This document shows positions 1-8,549 of a stretch of 64,000 bases of DNA, piece by piece; position 1 is the first letter of the stretch; the number at the start of each line of letters is the position of its first letter. The DNA comes from Desulfosporosinus lacus DSM 15449 (lineage in GTDB: Bacteria > Bacillota > Desulfitobacteriia > Desulfitobacteriales > Desulfitobacteriaceae), in assembly GCF_900129935.1 (NCBI RefSeq), contig NZ_FQXJ01000004.1, positions 124,001-188,000 of the forward strand. The letters run 5' to 3'. The position numbers were made by a program, and so were the translations under genes. The notes under the pieces were generated by a model, which made no database searches, was not told the origin of the DNA, and saw only the letters and a list, made by a program, of their open reading frames with translations.

Positions 1-136
1 GTATCCCCCCTAAGACGGAGTCTAATGCTGCGAGGATTCCAACAGATAGGTATTTGGCATATTCAATTGGGACTGAAAACGGGCTTACATACCCAATCGC
101 CAATCCTAAAACTAAGCCTAATAAGGGTAACCACAT
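1..136 (-). CDS. sbp: Small basic protein Sbp (DUF1290), N-terminal part, cut by window edge
   Basis: Reading leftwards from an ATG at 134-136, the frame stays open to the window edge and begins MWLPLLGLVLGLAIGYVSP, a hydrophobic N-terminus with a glycine-rich membrane segment. This matches the small basic membrane protein (DUF1290) encoded between ftsQ/divIB and ftsA in many Firmicutes. An AGGAGG-type ribosome site lies at 147-152, and the gene starts 19 bases after the ftsQ stop, so it is probably in the same operon. Its molecular role is poorly known. Only about 45 residues are visible. Confidence 0.75.
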   Translation of the reverse strand, partial: MWLPLLGLVLGLAIGYVSPFSVPIEYAKYLSVGILAALDSVLGGI

Positions 137-155
137 TTCCAAAGATCCTCCTGAC

Positions 156-881
156 TTAGCGGCCGATTACTGGTTTTGCCGCCGTAAAATCAATATAGCG
201 CACCCCTTGTTGAATTGAAGTATACCCATTATCGCTTATAAGCTGATAAAGGGCCTGTAATTTATCTGCCCAGTCATTGGCTTGTCCTAGTCGGACTTCC
301 ACACCACTAGTCAGAAACAACGTTATTTGTTCAATAGCATTGACGTTTAACTCCCCAATCTGAATAACTAATTCTGGCGGAGCTTGTCCAAGCAAGCGCA
401 AGGCTGCGGTAAGAAGAGGATTCGCTAGATTTTGCCCCGGTCCAACTGTATCCGAAAGCTCGATTCCACTAATCACCGGATAATCACTTTTAGGCCAACT
501 CTCTAAACGGCGTAAAAAGGTCCCTTCAGAATCCACCTCTAATACTCCCTTGGGGACTACGACCAAGGCAGCGGGGGTTCGTTCTGTCACTTGTATAACA
601 AGGGTCTGAGGTAACTTTCTCTGAAATTGGATACTTTTTACGAGTGGATGTAAGGAAATTTTATACTCGAGGGCCTTTCGATCAAAGAGTAATAGGTTTT
701 GCCCCTGAATCCCGTCAGATAATTTTAGAATTTCATTCTCTGTGATCAGATTTGTCCCTTGCACACTAACTCGTTGAACAGCAAAAGCATTAGAGCGCAA
801 AAAGAGCGCCAAACCCAGGGAAAGGAGAATCGTCAAGACTGTGACATAGAGAAAGGACGTATTCATTTTCTTGGGTTCCAT
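156..881 (-). CDS. ftsQ: Cell-division protein FtsQ/DivIB
   Basis: A 241-aa bitopic membrane protein: a short cytoplasmic tail, one membrane segment at about residues 9-29, then an extracellular POTRA-like domain at about 34-105 (FAVQRVSVQGTNLITENEI) followed by the FtsQ/DivIB beta domain. The family bridges FtsL/DivIC with the septal synthases and stabilises the divisome. The protein lacks the long N-terminal cytoplasmic region of some DivIB proteins. AAGGAGG lies about 11 bases before the ATG. It is read between murA and sbp, the usual place at the end of a Firmicute dcw cluster. About 90 bases separate it from murA, so it may also have its own promoter, though none is convincing. Confidence 0.88.
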   Translation of the reverse strand: MEPKKMNTSFLYVTVLTILLSLGLALFLRSNAFAVQRVSVQGTNLITENEILKLSDGIQGQNLLLFDRKALEYKISLHPLVKSIQFQRKLPQTLVIQVTERTPAALVVVPKGVLEVDSEGTFLRRLESWPKSDYPVISGIELSDTVGPGQNLANPLLTAALRLLGQAPPELVIQIGELNVNAIEQITLFLTSGVEVRLGQANDWADKLQALYQLISDNGYTSIQQGVRYIDFTAAKPVIGR

Positions 882-979
882 ATTGGTATGTTCCTCCTTG
901 TTCCAAGTATAACGAATACAATCCTATTCTGCTATGTCTTTTTGAATATTTTCTTAGCAAAATAAAATTTTCTTTTAAA

Positions 980-2269
980 TTATAGATCCAAAGGTGTCTC
1001 ACTTCTACCTTTTTTAGAGACACGTAGCAACTTTGCCCCCAAATGACAGTATTTCTCTTCTAATTTTTCGTAACCACGGTCAATATAATCCACCTTTTCG
1101 AGAACAGTTGCTTCTTCTGCGGCTAAGGCTGCCAAGAAGAGCGCCGCTCCTGCCCGAAGATCCGTCGCCTCGACAAAAGCCCCGTCAAGCGATTTAACTC
1201 CACGAATAATGGCTGTTCTTCCTTCAACAGTAATTTGAGCTCCCATACGACGTAGCTCATCTACATGTTGAAAGCGATTTTCAAAGATTGTTTCGGTAAT
1301 AATACTTGTTCCCTCCGCACTGGAGAGCATGGCCATAAACTGTGGTTGCATATCCGTGGGAAATCCCGGATAAGGCATTGTTTTAAGGTCCACACCTCGA
1401 ATTCCTCCCTGTTGCTTAACGCGAACGGAATCATCTAAAAGTGTAACAGATGCTCCAGCCTGCCGCAATTTTGCAATTACAGGTTCTAAATGTTCTGGGA
1501 TAACATTTTCTATGACTACATCTCCTTTGGTCATGACCGCCGCTATCATATGGGTCCCTGCTTCGATTCGATCTGGTATGACTGTATGTTCAGCGGGATG
1601 GAGCGCACCTACTCCGTCAACCCTTAAAACATCCATTCCGGCTCCGCGCACTTTTGCTCCCATTTTATTTAAGAAGTTTTGCAAATCCACTATTTCCGGC
1701 TCACGTGCAGCATTTCGAATGACTGTAGTCCCTTTGGCTAAAACTGCGGCCATCATAATGTTCTCCGTGGCTCCAACACTGGGAACATCTAAGTAAACGT
1801 CAGCTCCTTGAAGATGATCCGCCCATGCTTCAATATACCCATGTTTTTCTTTAACTCTTACTCCAAGAAGTTGCAGGCCTTTTATATGTTGATCCATCGG
1901 ACGGGAACCAATAGCACATCCACCGGGTCTGGAGATTTTTACCCGTCCATATCGAGCTAATAAAGGACCCAAGATAAGGTTAGAAGCACGCATTTGCCGC
2001 ATTAGTGCTTCATCAACTTCACAGGACTCTAACCCTCCAGCATTGATAAGCATTGCCTCATTTTGGCGCTCAGCCCTGCAACCCAGGCTTTCAAGCACTT
2101 CAATCATATGCTTAATATCAGCTAATACAGGAATTCCTAACAAACTGGAAGTTCCTTCTGCCAGTAATGTTGCGGCCAGTAAGGGAAGGGAAGAGTTCTT
2201 CGCCCCGCTTACTCGGATACTTCCTTCTAACCTCTGTTTTCCTGTTATAACATAGCGATCCATCGCCAT
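980..2269 (-). CDS. murA: UDP-N-acetylglucosamine 1-carboxyvinyltransferase MurA
   Basis: Catalyses the first committed step of peptidoglycan synthesis, transfer of enolpyruvate from PEP to UDP-GlcNAc in the cytoplasm. The 429-aa product has the EPSP-synthase-like fold signatures: the N-terminal SGAKNS motif with the conserved lysine (K24) and the catalytic-loop cysteine in RPGGCAIGSRP (about C118), so fosfomycin sensitivity would be expected. I chose ATG at 2269 because GGGGGAG precedes it by 6 bases. A frame-compatible ATG at 2296 overlaps the murB stop but has a poor ribosome site. It is co-directional with murB and ftsQ. Many Firmicutes carry a second MurA, and none is in this window. Confidence 0.95.
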   Translation of the reverse strand: MAMDRYVITGKQRLEGSIRVSGAKNSSLPLLAATLLAEGTSSLLGIPVLADIKHMIEVLESLGCRAERQNEAMLINAGGLESCEVDEALMRQMRASNLILGPLLARYGRVKISRPGGCAIGSRPMDQHIKGLQLLGVRVKEKHGYIEAWADHLQGADVYLDVPSVGATENIMMAAVLAKGTTVIRNAAREPEIVDLQNFLNKMGAKVRGAGMDVLRVDGVGALHPAEHTVIPDRIEAGTHMIAAVMTKGDVVIENVIPEHLEPVIAKLRQAGASVTLLDDSVRVKQQGGIRGVDLKTMPYPGFPTDMQPQFMAMLSSAEGTSIITETIFENRFQHVDELRRMGAQITVEGRTAIIRGVKSLDGAFVEATDLRAGAALFLAALAAEEATVLEKVDYIDRGYEKLEEKYCHLGAKLLRVSKKGRSETPLDL

Positions 2270-2292
2270 AATCTGCTCCCCCTTTTCGTGTG

Positions 2293-3201
2293 TCATTCTT
2301 CTTTCTTTGTGACTCCACGATTGCCCGTCAAGATACTTTCTACTTCCGTTTGTAACGTAATGCCATATTTCAATTGAACATCCAACTTGATGGATTCTAT
2401 CAAGGCTAATACATCCGCAGATTTAGCCTGAGCGGTGTTCACTATAAAATTTGCATGTTTCTCTGAAACTTTTGCACCGCCAATGCTTTTTCCTTTCCAA
2501 CCAGCTGCTTCAATTAAACGCCCAGCAGAATCACCCGGCGGATTACGAAAAACACTTCCTGCATTTGGCTCCTCAAGTGGTTGATTAGCAGTTCGTTTTG
2601 TCAAGTTCTCTTTCATGCTGCGCAAAATCTGTTCGCGTTCTCCAGGTCTAAATATAAGCTGAGTTTCCAAGATCCACGCATGGCTGCGTAAAGAACAGAA
2701 CCTATAATCAAACTCGAATTCATCTCGCTCTAGTTTCTTAATAGTGCCATCCGCCCAAAGGGTGGAAACACTTAGTACGCAAGAAGCCATATCGTAGCCA
2801 TGAGCACCAGCATTCATCATGATGGCACCGCCAATAGACCCGGGTATGCCTCGGGCAAACTCCAAGCCACTCCACCCTCGTTCTCCAACTTCTTGTGCTA
2901 AACGAGCCAATGTGTACCCAGCCTCAACCCTGACCGTGTAATCACCCCATTCAATTCCACGAAGTGACGTAGTCACTAAGGTTATCCCTGGGAGCCCTTC
3001 ATCCGGAAAGAGAACATTCGATCCTCGTCCGATTAACCGAACCGGGATTTCTGCCTCTTGGGCGCGCATCCATACATTTGATAAGTCTTCCACGCTTTCA
3101 GGCCAATACACAGTCTCAGCGGGCCCACCAATCCTCCATGTGCTCAATAGATGGAGCGGATAATTCCTCTCCACACGCCCCTGCATTCCATCCAAAATCA
3201 T
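2293..3201 (-). CDS. murB: UDP-N-acetylenolpyruvoylglucosamine reductase MurB
   Basis: An FAD enzyme that reduces UDP-GlcNAc-enolpyruvate to UDP-MurNAc, the step after MurA. The 302-aa protein shows the FAD-binding RIGGPAE and GRGSNVLF motifs (about 24-65), GIPGSIGGAIMMNAGA (about 120-135), and the catalytic serine in GSVFRNP near residue 217, the arrangement of the shorter Gram-positive MurB type. The ATG at 3201 has GAGGTGG 7 bases upstream. With this start the gene overlaps the preceding unknown ORF by 86 bases, which is unusual; an internal ATG at 3186 is possible but has no better ribosome site. It is likely translationally linked to murA downstream. Confidence 0.93.
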   Translation of the reverse strand: MILDGMQGRVERNYPLHLLSTWRIGGPAETVYWPESVEDLSNVWMRAQEAEIPVRLIGRGSNVLFPDEGLPGITLVTTSLRGIEWGDYTVRVEAGYTLARLAQEVGERGWSGLEFARGIPGSIGGAIMMNAGAHGYDMASCVLSVSTLWADGTIKKLERDEFEFDYRFCSLRSHAWILETQLIFRPGEREQILRSMKENLTKRTANQPLEEPNAGSVFRNPPGDSAGRLIEAAGWKGKSIGGAKVSEKHANFIVNTAQAKSADVLALIESIKLDVQLKYGITLQTEVESILTGNRGVTKKEE

Positions 3202-3991
3202 TAATATTCCACCTCAAGTTATCTGCCATTCTTATGTTCTTCCAAATAGAGCTAAGGGCCAAGCTAATATCAAGCCAAGAAACTCCTAAATCTATACACA
3301 TTGCTATGTTTTGAGCAGCTGTTTGTTCTTCCGACAATTTAGGCCACCGTGGCAAATGTCCTGCAAATTTCTGACCATCTTGCGAACGATAAAAGTCAAT
3401 CCGATTTTCACGAACCACCCATGAAGCTTTTTCTTTTCCTTCATCCCATGCAGACTCTCTTCCCAATGAGCTTTTCTCCATAAGACCTTCTAACCAAGAC
3501 TCCGGTATTAGCCAATGAAGTCCCTGCTTACGCTCGCATTGCCATCGTCCATCAACAGTTGGCCAGAGAACAGTTGGTTCGAAACCAGCCTCATTTAAGA
3601 TATGCGCTAACAAAGGGCGTTCTTCTATAAGAACTGTCGGTTCTGAAACCCATATAATTAGTTCATCCTCAAAAAGACTATGTATTAACGATTGAACAGA
3701 TTGCTGTTCTATCCCTTGTGCAAGTGCCTTTTCTCGCCAGTAATCATGTTCATGCTTCTCAGGCCAGTATACTAATTCCGTTACAGGGCTAAATTTATCG
3801 GGCCCAGAATTAGGATTAAGCTCAAAAGGCAATTCGATCCAATCCCCCGCGAATTCTTGGCTTAAATCCTCCTTAGTCGGTTCAACCTCGGAAAAATCAA
3901 GCTGTATCCCCTTCAGTACGGCCCGAACTCCACCAATTCCTGGAGCCGCAGAAGAAGCAACCAGTTGTATTTTTCGCCTTGGCCACACCAT
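3116..3991 (-). CDS. Unknown 291-aa protein in the murC position of the dcw cluster
   Basis: I do not recognise this protein. It occupies the place between murG and murB where murC normally lies, but shows none of the Mur ligase signatures (no GTGKT-type P-loop, no DNPR-like motif). It is soluble by eye, rich in Trp and acidic residues, and begins MVWPRRKIQLVASSAAPGIGG. The start is ATG at 3991 with AAGGAG 5 bases upstream; a GTG at 3997 is too close to that site. Its 3' end overlaps murB by 86 bases in another frame. The open frame over almost 900 bases with a good ribosome site argues for a real gene. The function cannot be inferred beyond a possible link to envelope synthesis. Confidence 0.6.
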   Translation of the reverse strand: MVWPRRKIQLVASSAAPGIGGVRAVLKGIQLDFSEVEPTKEDLSQEFAGDWIELPFELNPNSGPDKFSPVTELVYWPEKHEHDYWREKALAQGIEQQSVQSLIHSLFEDELIIWVSEPTVLIEERPLLAHILNEAGFEPTVLWPTVDGRWQCERKQGLHWLIPESWLEGLMEKSSLGRESAWDEGKEKASWVVRENRIDFYRSQDGQKFAGHLPRWPKLSEEQTAAQNIAMCIDLGVSWLDISLALSSIWKNIRMADNLRWNINDFGWNAGACGEELSAPSIEHMEDWWAR

Positions 3992-4054
3992 GCTCACTCC
4001 TTTCCTTTGTTCACTGCCATATGCTATGCATCGGAGTAAAAAGGTGTGAGCGTA

Positions 4055-4262
4055 TTCGATGTTCGATATTCGATATTCGTGGTTTGAACCGAAAATACCG
4101 ACTGATTCCTCGTCTCTCTTGGATGGAATAAATCTTTACTCCACATCGACGCCTGTCAAAATATTGCCCTTTAAGGCATCTGGCTACTCGCCTGACCAAT
4201 CACCAAGTGCAAGCCGAGACTTTCCCCCCTGCTTGCATTCGTTGTCGAACCACGAACCACGA
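4055..4262. repeat. Intergenic element bounded by TTCG-type heptad repeats (copy 1)
   Basis: The 253-base gap between the murG stop and the unknown dcw gene contains heptad-like repeats at both ends: TTCGATR units ending in TTCGTGGTT at about 4058-4092, and the inverted CGAACCACGAACCACG at about 4246-4261. The right end abuts the murG stop codon (4264-4266). A related arrangement occurs at 27612-27854 and 56925-56997. No ORF with a ribosome site is visible between the ends. It resembles a small non-coding repeat family; there is no transposase. Confidence 0.5.
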
Positions 4263-4263
4263 T

Positions 4264-5376
4264 TTATCGCCATGCGTTGGCTTGGCAAAGGTCAACAATT
4301 TTATCTAAAGCCTTTGGCTGGGCTATGGCTTTGGCAGCAACCCCCATTTGGGCCAAAAGCGCAGGTTGGGAAATAAGCCTGTCAACTTCTTTCCACAGTC
4401 GTTCCCCATCACACTCTGAGTCCAATATAATTTGAGCTGCTCCAGCTTGAACTAAGGCCTGGGCATTATGTTCTTGATGATTCTCGGCTGCAAAAGGATA
4501 AGGGATTAAAACACTGGGTATGCCAGCAACCATTAACTCAGCCAGAGAGGCTGCCCCCGCCCTGCCGACATATAAATCTGCGCAGGCTAAAGCTTCAGGC
4601 ATATCTTTTAAATACTCTAAAACGCGCCATTGTGGACATTCCCAAGAAATACCCCTTTTCCCAAATTCATCAATAGTTTCTGCATACGTCACAGTTCCAG
4701 TTGCCCAAATCACTTGAATATCCGGGCGTTTTGCCAGATACTCCAAGACCGCAATCATAGCTTGATTTAACGTGCGGGCTCCCCTGCTTCCGCCTGTTAC
4801 AAGCAAGGTCAACTGATCAGGCCTCAACCCAAAGCGCTTTGCCCCTGCTTCACGAGAAATTTGCCCAATTTCCTTTCGAACCGGAAGCCCCACCAATTCC
4901 AACTTATTCTTAACTCCAAAATGCGCGATACTCTCGGGAAATGTCACCATCACCCTCCGCACAACGCGTGCTAAAATACGATTTGTAATGCCAGGCAATG
5001 CATTCTGCTCGTGAAGCAGCGTTGGAACATTAAACAGGGAAGCGGTCAAGACCACGGGACCAGATACATAGCCACCCGTCCCAACCACCAGATCCGGATG
5101 AAATTCGCGCAAAATATTTTTTGTTTCCCAAAGAGCCTTAAAACTTTTGCCGATAACCTTTATCGTTTCCAGGCTTAACCTGCGTGGAAGCCCTTTACCG
5201 GAAATCCCTTTAAAGGCTATCCCTGCCTCCGGCACCAGACGTGCTTCCATACCATCCTGGATTCCTACATAGAGAATTTTAGTATTGGCATCACGAGCCA
5301 GCAACCCTTTAGCGATGGCTAAAGCCGGATAGATATGTCCACCTGTCCCACCACCGGTTAAAATAACACGCACCAC
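4264..5376 (-). CDS. murG: Lipid II synthase MurG (UDP-GlcNAc transferase)
   Basis: Transfers GlcNAc from UDP-GlcNAc to undecaprenyl-pyrophosphoryl-MurNAc-pentapeptide at the inner face of the membrane, giving lipid II. It is a GT28/GT-B protein with the diagnostic N-terminal TGGGTGGHIYPALA loop, HEQNALPG (about residue 125), TGGSRGA (about 195) and the C-terminal donor site GRAGAASLAEL. GTG at 5376 is preferred because AAAGGGG lies just upstream and the protein then starts MVRVILTGGG; a longer reading from ATG at 5415 adds 13 residues without a family match. Its stop codon directly abuts an intergenic repeat. It follows ftsW in the operon. Confidence 0.93.
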   Translation of the reverse strand: MVRVILTGGGTGGHIYPALAIAKGLLARDANTKILYVGIQDGMEARLVPEAGIAFKGISGKGLPRRLSLETIKVIGKSFKALWETKNILREFHPDLVVGTGGYVSGPVVLTASLFNVPTLLHEQNALPGITNRILARVVRRVMVTFPESIAHFGVKNKLELVGLPVRKEIGQISREAGAKRFGLRPDQLTLLVTGGSRGARTLNQAMIAVLEYLAKRPDIQVIWATGTVTYAETIDEFGKRGISWECPQWRVLEYLKDMPEALACADLYVGRAGAASLAELMVAGIPSVLIPYPFAAENHQEHNAQALVQAGAAQIILDSECDGERLWKEVDRLISQPALLAQMGVAAKAIAQPKALDKIVDLCQANAWR

Positions 5377-5469
5377 ATGTACCCCTTTCTCCACTTCTAA
5401 TACTTCCGCTATCAAGGCTCAGAAACGCGCATCCGCTCGAACCTCGTGCTTCCAATACAGAGCTTGGAG

Positions 5470-6564
5470 TCACCTTACTTCCCTTGAAATATTCAGCAAC
5501 ACTCCAACACCTAACATTGTAAATACAAGAGATGTGCCCCCATAACTTATGAACGGCAGGGTGATCCCCGTAACTGGCAATACCCCGCTGACAACGCCCA
5601 TGTTAATCATTGCCTGAATAGACACCATGGCGGTTATTCCAACTGCCAGAAAGCCCGTAAATGGGTCTGGGGCCCTCATTGCCACCCGAAATCCGCGCCA
5701 AGCAAAGAGGAAGAAGACTAAGACCACCAAAGAAGCACCGACAAAACCAAGTTCCTCCCCAATCATCGCGAAGATAAAGTCTGTATGATTTTCCGGCAAA
5801 TAAAGAAACTTCTGGCGACTCTGCCCTAAGCCTAATCCAAATAATCCTCCTGGGCCCAACGCCAAAAGCGCTTGTATTGTCTGATATCCATTCCCTAAAG
5901 GATCAGCCCAAGGGTCCAAAAAGGCAAAAATACGCCGCATTCGGTAGGGAGCAGCTGCAATTGCAGCTACCACCAATCCTAAACCGGTTCCAGCTAAGGC
6001 TAGAATATGCCCCGCCCTTGCTCCAGCAGCAATTAACATAAAAAATGTTGTCGCCGCTATCACTAAGGTCGTACCCAGATCGGGTTGGAGCATAATCAGC
6101 CCTGCTATCACTCCCATCAAGCCAAGAATTGGCAGAACCCCTTTACGAAACGATTCAATCTTGTGCGGATTAAGAGCTAATAAATGGGACATCATCAACA
6201 CCATCGAGAGTTTAATCACTTCCGAGGGCTGAATCGACAACGGCCCAAGCCCGATCCAACGATCTGCGCCATTGACTCTGCGCCCAATCCCTGGGATTTT
6301 AACCGCAATCAATAAGACAATTGCTAAAATTAGGGCGGGTTTCGCAAATTTCCGCACCCATCGCAAATCTACTACCGTACTGATAAACATAGCCACAAGT
6401 CCCATCGTAACCCAGAGTATCTCCATCTTAAGATAGTGATAGGGATCATCGTACTGTATGTACCCCCTTACAGCACTCGAGCTGTAAACCATAACAAAAC
6501 CTATCCCTAACAGAGCCAAAATCGCTCCAAGCAAGACCAAATCTGGTCGATGGTACTTTCGCAT
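5470..6564 (-). CDS. ftsW: Lipid II polymerase of the SEDS family, FtsW/SpoVE
   Basis: A 364-aa polytopic membrane protein (about ten segments) of the SEDS family: glycosyltransferases that polymerise lipid II together with a class B penicillin-binding protein. Family motifs are visible: MVYSSSA near the N-terminus, GRRVNGADRWI, QPSEVIKL, QPDLGTT, PENHTDFIFA and the C-terminal SGVLPVTGITLPFISYGG. AAGGGGG lies before the ATG. In spore formers the dcw copy may be the sporulation protein SpoVE, FtsW, or both; sequence alone does not decide. The partner is likely the spoVD-type protein at 12679-14733. Confidence 0.9.
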   Translation of the reverse strand: MRKYHRPDLVLLGAILALLGIGFVMVYSSSAVRGYIQYDDPYHYLKMEILWVTMGLVAMFISTVVDLRWVRKFAKPALILAIVLLIAVKIPGIGRRVNGADRWIGLGPLSIQPSEVIKLSMVLMMSHLLALNPHKIESFRKGVLPILGLMGVIAGLIMLQPDLGTTLVIAATTFFMLIAAGARAGHILALAGTGLGLVVAAIAAAPYRMRRIFAFLDPWADPLGNGYQTIQALLALGPGGLFGLGLGQSRQKFLYLPENHTDFIFAMIGEELGFVGASLVVLVFFLFAWRGFRVAMRAPDPFTGFLAVGITAMVSIQAMINMGVVSGVLPVTGITLPFISYGGTSLVFTMLGVGVLLNISREVR

Positions 6565-6582
6565 ATATAGATCCCCCTTTTA

Positions 6583-7956
6583 TTATTGAATGGGTTCCCT
6601 ATAATGCCTACGCACTAACTCCTTAAACAATTCCCCTCTTTGCTCATAATTCTTAAACATATCCCAACTTGTACAAGCAGGAGATAATAAAACTACATCG
6701 CCAGCTATCGCTTCAGAGATCGCTTTCACTACCCCTTCCTCGAAACTGGTAACCTTAATAATCCTCTGAACCCCTTCGTCTTTTGCCGCTTGCTCCATCT
6801 CGTCCGCCGCTTGTCCCAGTAAGATCAGGCTTTTCACCTTCCTCTGAACAACTTTCATGAATTCGTGAAAATCAAGTCCCTTGTTTTTTCCCCCGGCAAT
6901 TAGAACCAAGGGCTCATCAAAAGCTAACAAAGCTTTGCTAGCAGCATCCGTATTAGTTCCTTTGGAATCATTCACAAAGAGGATCCCTTCGAAAGAACCC
7001 ACAATTTCCTGTCGATGTTCTACTCCTTTGAATTGAGCAAGCCCTTCAGTAATCTCAGTCCAAGAAAGACCAAATGCCCGCGCCGCTGCAGCCGCAGCCA
7101 TAACATTTTCCAGATTATGAGACCCGCGCAGTTGGAGATTCTTTCGGGAAATAATCGGAATCATTGTCCTTTTTTCCTTTTCAGCATAGACAATCTCGTC
7201 GCGCCAAAGACTTATCCCATCTTGCAAAAAGGTGGTCGGACTGAAATATATGACTCGGCTTTTTAATTCAGATCCCAAGTTACGTACTAAAGGGTCGTCC
7301 CAATTTAAGATTGCTAAGTCTGTTGGACCTTGGTTCTTAAAAATTTGGCCTTTGGCCTCGAGGTATTTTTCTAAAGTGCCATGCCGATCCAAATGATCCG
7401 GTGTAAGGTTGAGCAAAACTCCAATATGAACATGGAGTTTATCGACAAATTCCAATTGAAAACTGGATAATTCAGCAACAACTATGCTGTTATCTTCCAA
7501 GCCCTTCACTTGGCCGCTCAAAGCCACACCAATATTACCCGCGACAATTGCAGGTCTGCCCGTCAGCTTGGCCAGTTCGCCAATTAAAGTTGTGGTTGTT
7601 GTTTTGCCATTTGTACCGGTTACTCCAACACAAAGCGCAGGACAATCATGCATAGCCAACTCTACTTCGCTCCATATTGTCACATTATAAGAAATTCCCT
7701 CCTGGACCAAGGACAGCTTGGGAGACACCCCCGGAGACAAAATTATCAATTCAGGATTAATCTCAGCTAATTCAGGCACCTGACCTAAAAACAAATGCTT
7801 AGCATCAAGCCCTGTCTCCTCTACACCAGAAAGCTTCTCGAGCGATTGACTGTCTGTCAGAAAAACCTCTGCCCCCAAACCCTGAAGCTTCCGAACTGCT
7901 GCCTGACCGCTTAGACCTCCACCAATCACCAGAACACGTTTATCTAACCATTCCAC
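6583..7956 (-). CDS. murD: UDP-N-acetylmuramoylalanine-D-glutamate ligase MurD
   Basis: ATP-dependent Mur ligase adding D-Glu to UDP-MurNAc-L-Ala in the cytoplasm. Of 457 residues, the N-terminal Rossmann-like domain (LVIGGGLSG) binds UDP, the central domain has the P-loop GVTGTNGKTTTT near residue 112 and the conserved LNLTPDHLDRH, and the C-terminal domain includes the VNDSKGTN and LSPACTSWDMF signatures. The start is GTG at 7956, with GGAGG 10 bases upstream. It lies between ftsW and an inserted PAS gene; in the classical order murD follows mraY directly. Confidence 0.94.
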   Translation of the reverse strand: MEWLDKRVLVIGGGLSGQAAVRKLQGLGAEVFLTDSQSLEKLSGVEETGLDAKHLFLGQVPELAEINPELIILSPGVSPKLSLVQEGISYNVTIWSEVELAMHDCPALCVGVTGTNGKTTTTTLIGELAKLTGRPAIVAGNIGVALSGQVKGLEDNSIVVAELSSFQLEFVDKLHVHIGVLLNLTPDHLDRHGTLEKYLEAKGQIFKNQGPTDLAILNWDDPLVRNLGSELKSRVIYFSPTTFLQDGISLWRDEIVYAEKEKRTMIPIISRKNLQLRGSHNLENVMAAAAAARAFGLSWTEITEGLAQFKGVEHRQEIVGSFEGILFVNDSKGTNTDAASKALLAFDEPLVLIAGGKNKGLDFHEFMKVVQRKVKSLILLGQAADEMEQAAKDEGVQRIIKVTSFEEGVVKAISEAIAGDVVLLSPACTSWDMFKNYEQRGELFKELVRRHYREPIQ

Positions 7957-8008
7957 GTCAATTTATCCTCCATTTCCAAACCAATATATTCCCCAATTAT
8001 CTTTAATT

Positions 8009-8356
8009 CTACTTTTGTAAATTCATTTCAAACCTTTCGAAATATCCGATCAAATCTCCATTCTCGTCCCTGACCGGCACAATATAAATCCTTTCATTTC
8101 TCGGACTAACCTTCAGAAAGACTTCATTAGCGTGATTCTTAAGTTGCTCAACTACAGATTTAATCATTTCCACTGATTTGGGATTCTGATGACAATCGAA
8201 AATTGATTTTCCAATTAAATCACGATAACCACGCTCTTGATAATAATGATATTCTGCCCTTTTGTTAAGGTATCTAATAACATGGTCACAATCGACAAAT
8301 ACAATAGAATATGGGTATGAGTCTAAAATATAAGACAACATTTTCTCTCTATCCAC
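8009..8356 (-). CDS. Single PAS-domain protein inserted in the dcw cluster
   Basis: A 115-aa protein made almost wholly of one PAS domain: PYSIVFVDCDHVIRYLNKRA (N-cap and first strands), the helical middle GKSIFDCHQNP, and a C-terminal strand pair ending IGYFERFEM. The CHQNP segment resembles the PAS domains attached to DUF438-type proteins, which raises the possibility of heme or another cofactor, but this is inference. There is no output domain, so it may act as a stand-alone sensor or as a partner of another protein. GTG start with AGGAGG 8 bases upstream. It interrupts mraY and murD, with a hairpin-rich 315-base gap on its mraY side. Confidence 0.75.
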   Translation of the reverse strand: MDREKMLSYILDSYPYSIVFVDCDHVIRYLNKRAEYHYYQERGYRDLIGKSIFDCHQNPKSVEMIKSVVEQLKNHANEVFLKVSPRNERIYIVPVRDENGDLIGYFERFEMNLQK

Positions 8357-8457
8357 AAAAGGTACCTCCTTTAATCATTTAAAGTAAGCGGCCATTGCAT
8401 ACTCACACAAGTTCCTTTTACTCATTCTCAGGATGCTGCAGCTATTACGCCAACCTG

Positions 8458-8549
8458 GGGACGGTTCTTAGTTCCATCAAATTTTTTCCCCAAACTTGCT
8501 TCCTTCCTACCATGCTCACATGGTAGGAAGGAAGCAAGAGAACCGTCCC
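8458..8549. repeat. REP-like nested palindrome
   Basis: The gap at 8357-8671 holds a perfect 20-bp inverted repeat (8495-8514 and 8519-8538) around a 4-base loop, with an outer pair GGGACGGTTCT (8458-8468) and AGAACCGTCCC (8539-8549). The GGGACGGTTCT/AGAACCGTCCC ends resemble the termini of REP-like elements mobilised by IS200-like Y1 (RAYT) transposases; that link is from memory, not a search. No transposase gene is adjacent. The hairpin could stall or terminate transcription between mraY and the PAS gene, but it has no T-tract. The rest of the gap shows nothing recognisable apart from the PAS ribosome site. Confidence 0.65.

Noticed and set aside
4011-4199. Short ORF in the murC gap as a murC remnant
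   Set aside because: Its translation has no Mur ligase motif and is made mainly of repeat-derived codons.
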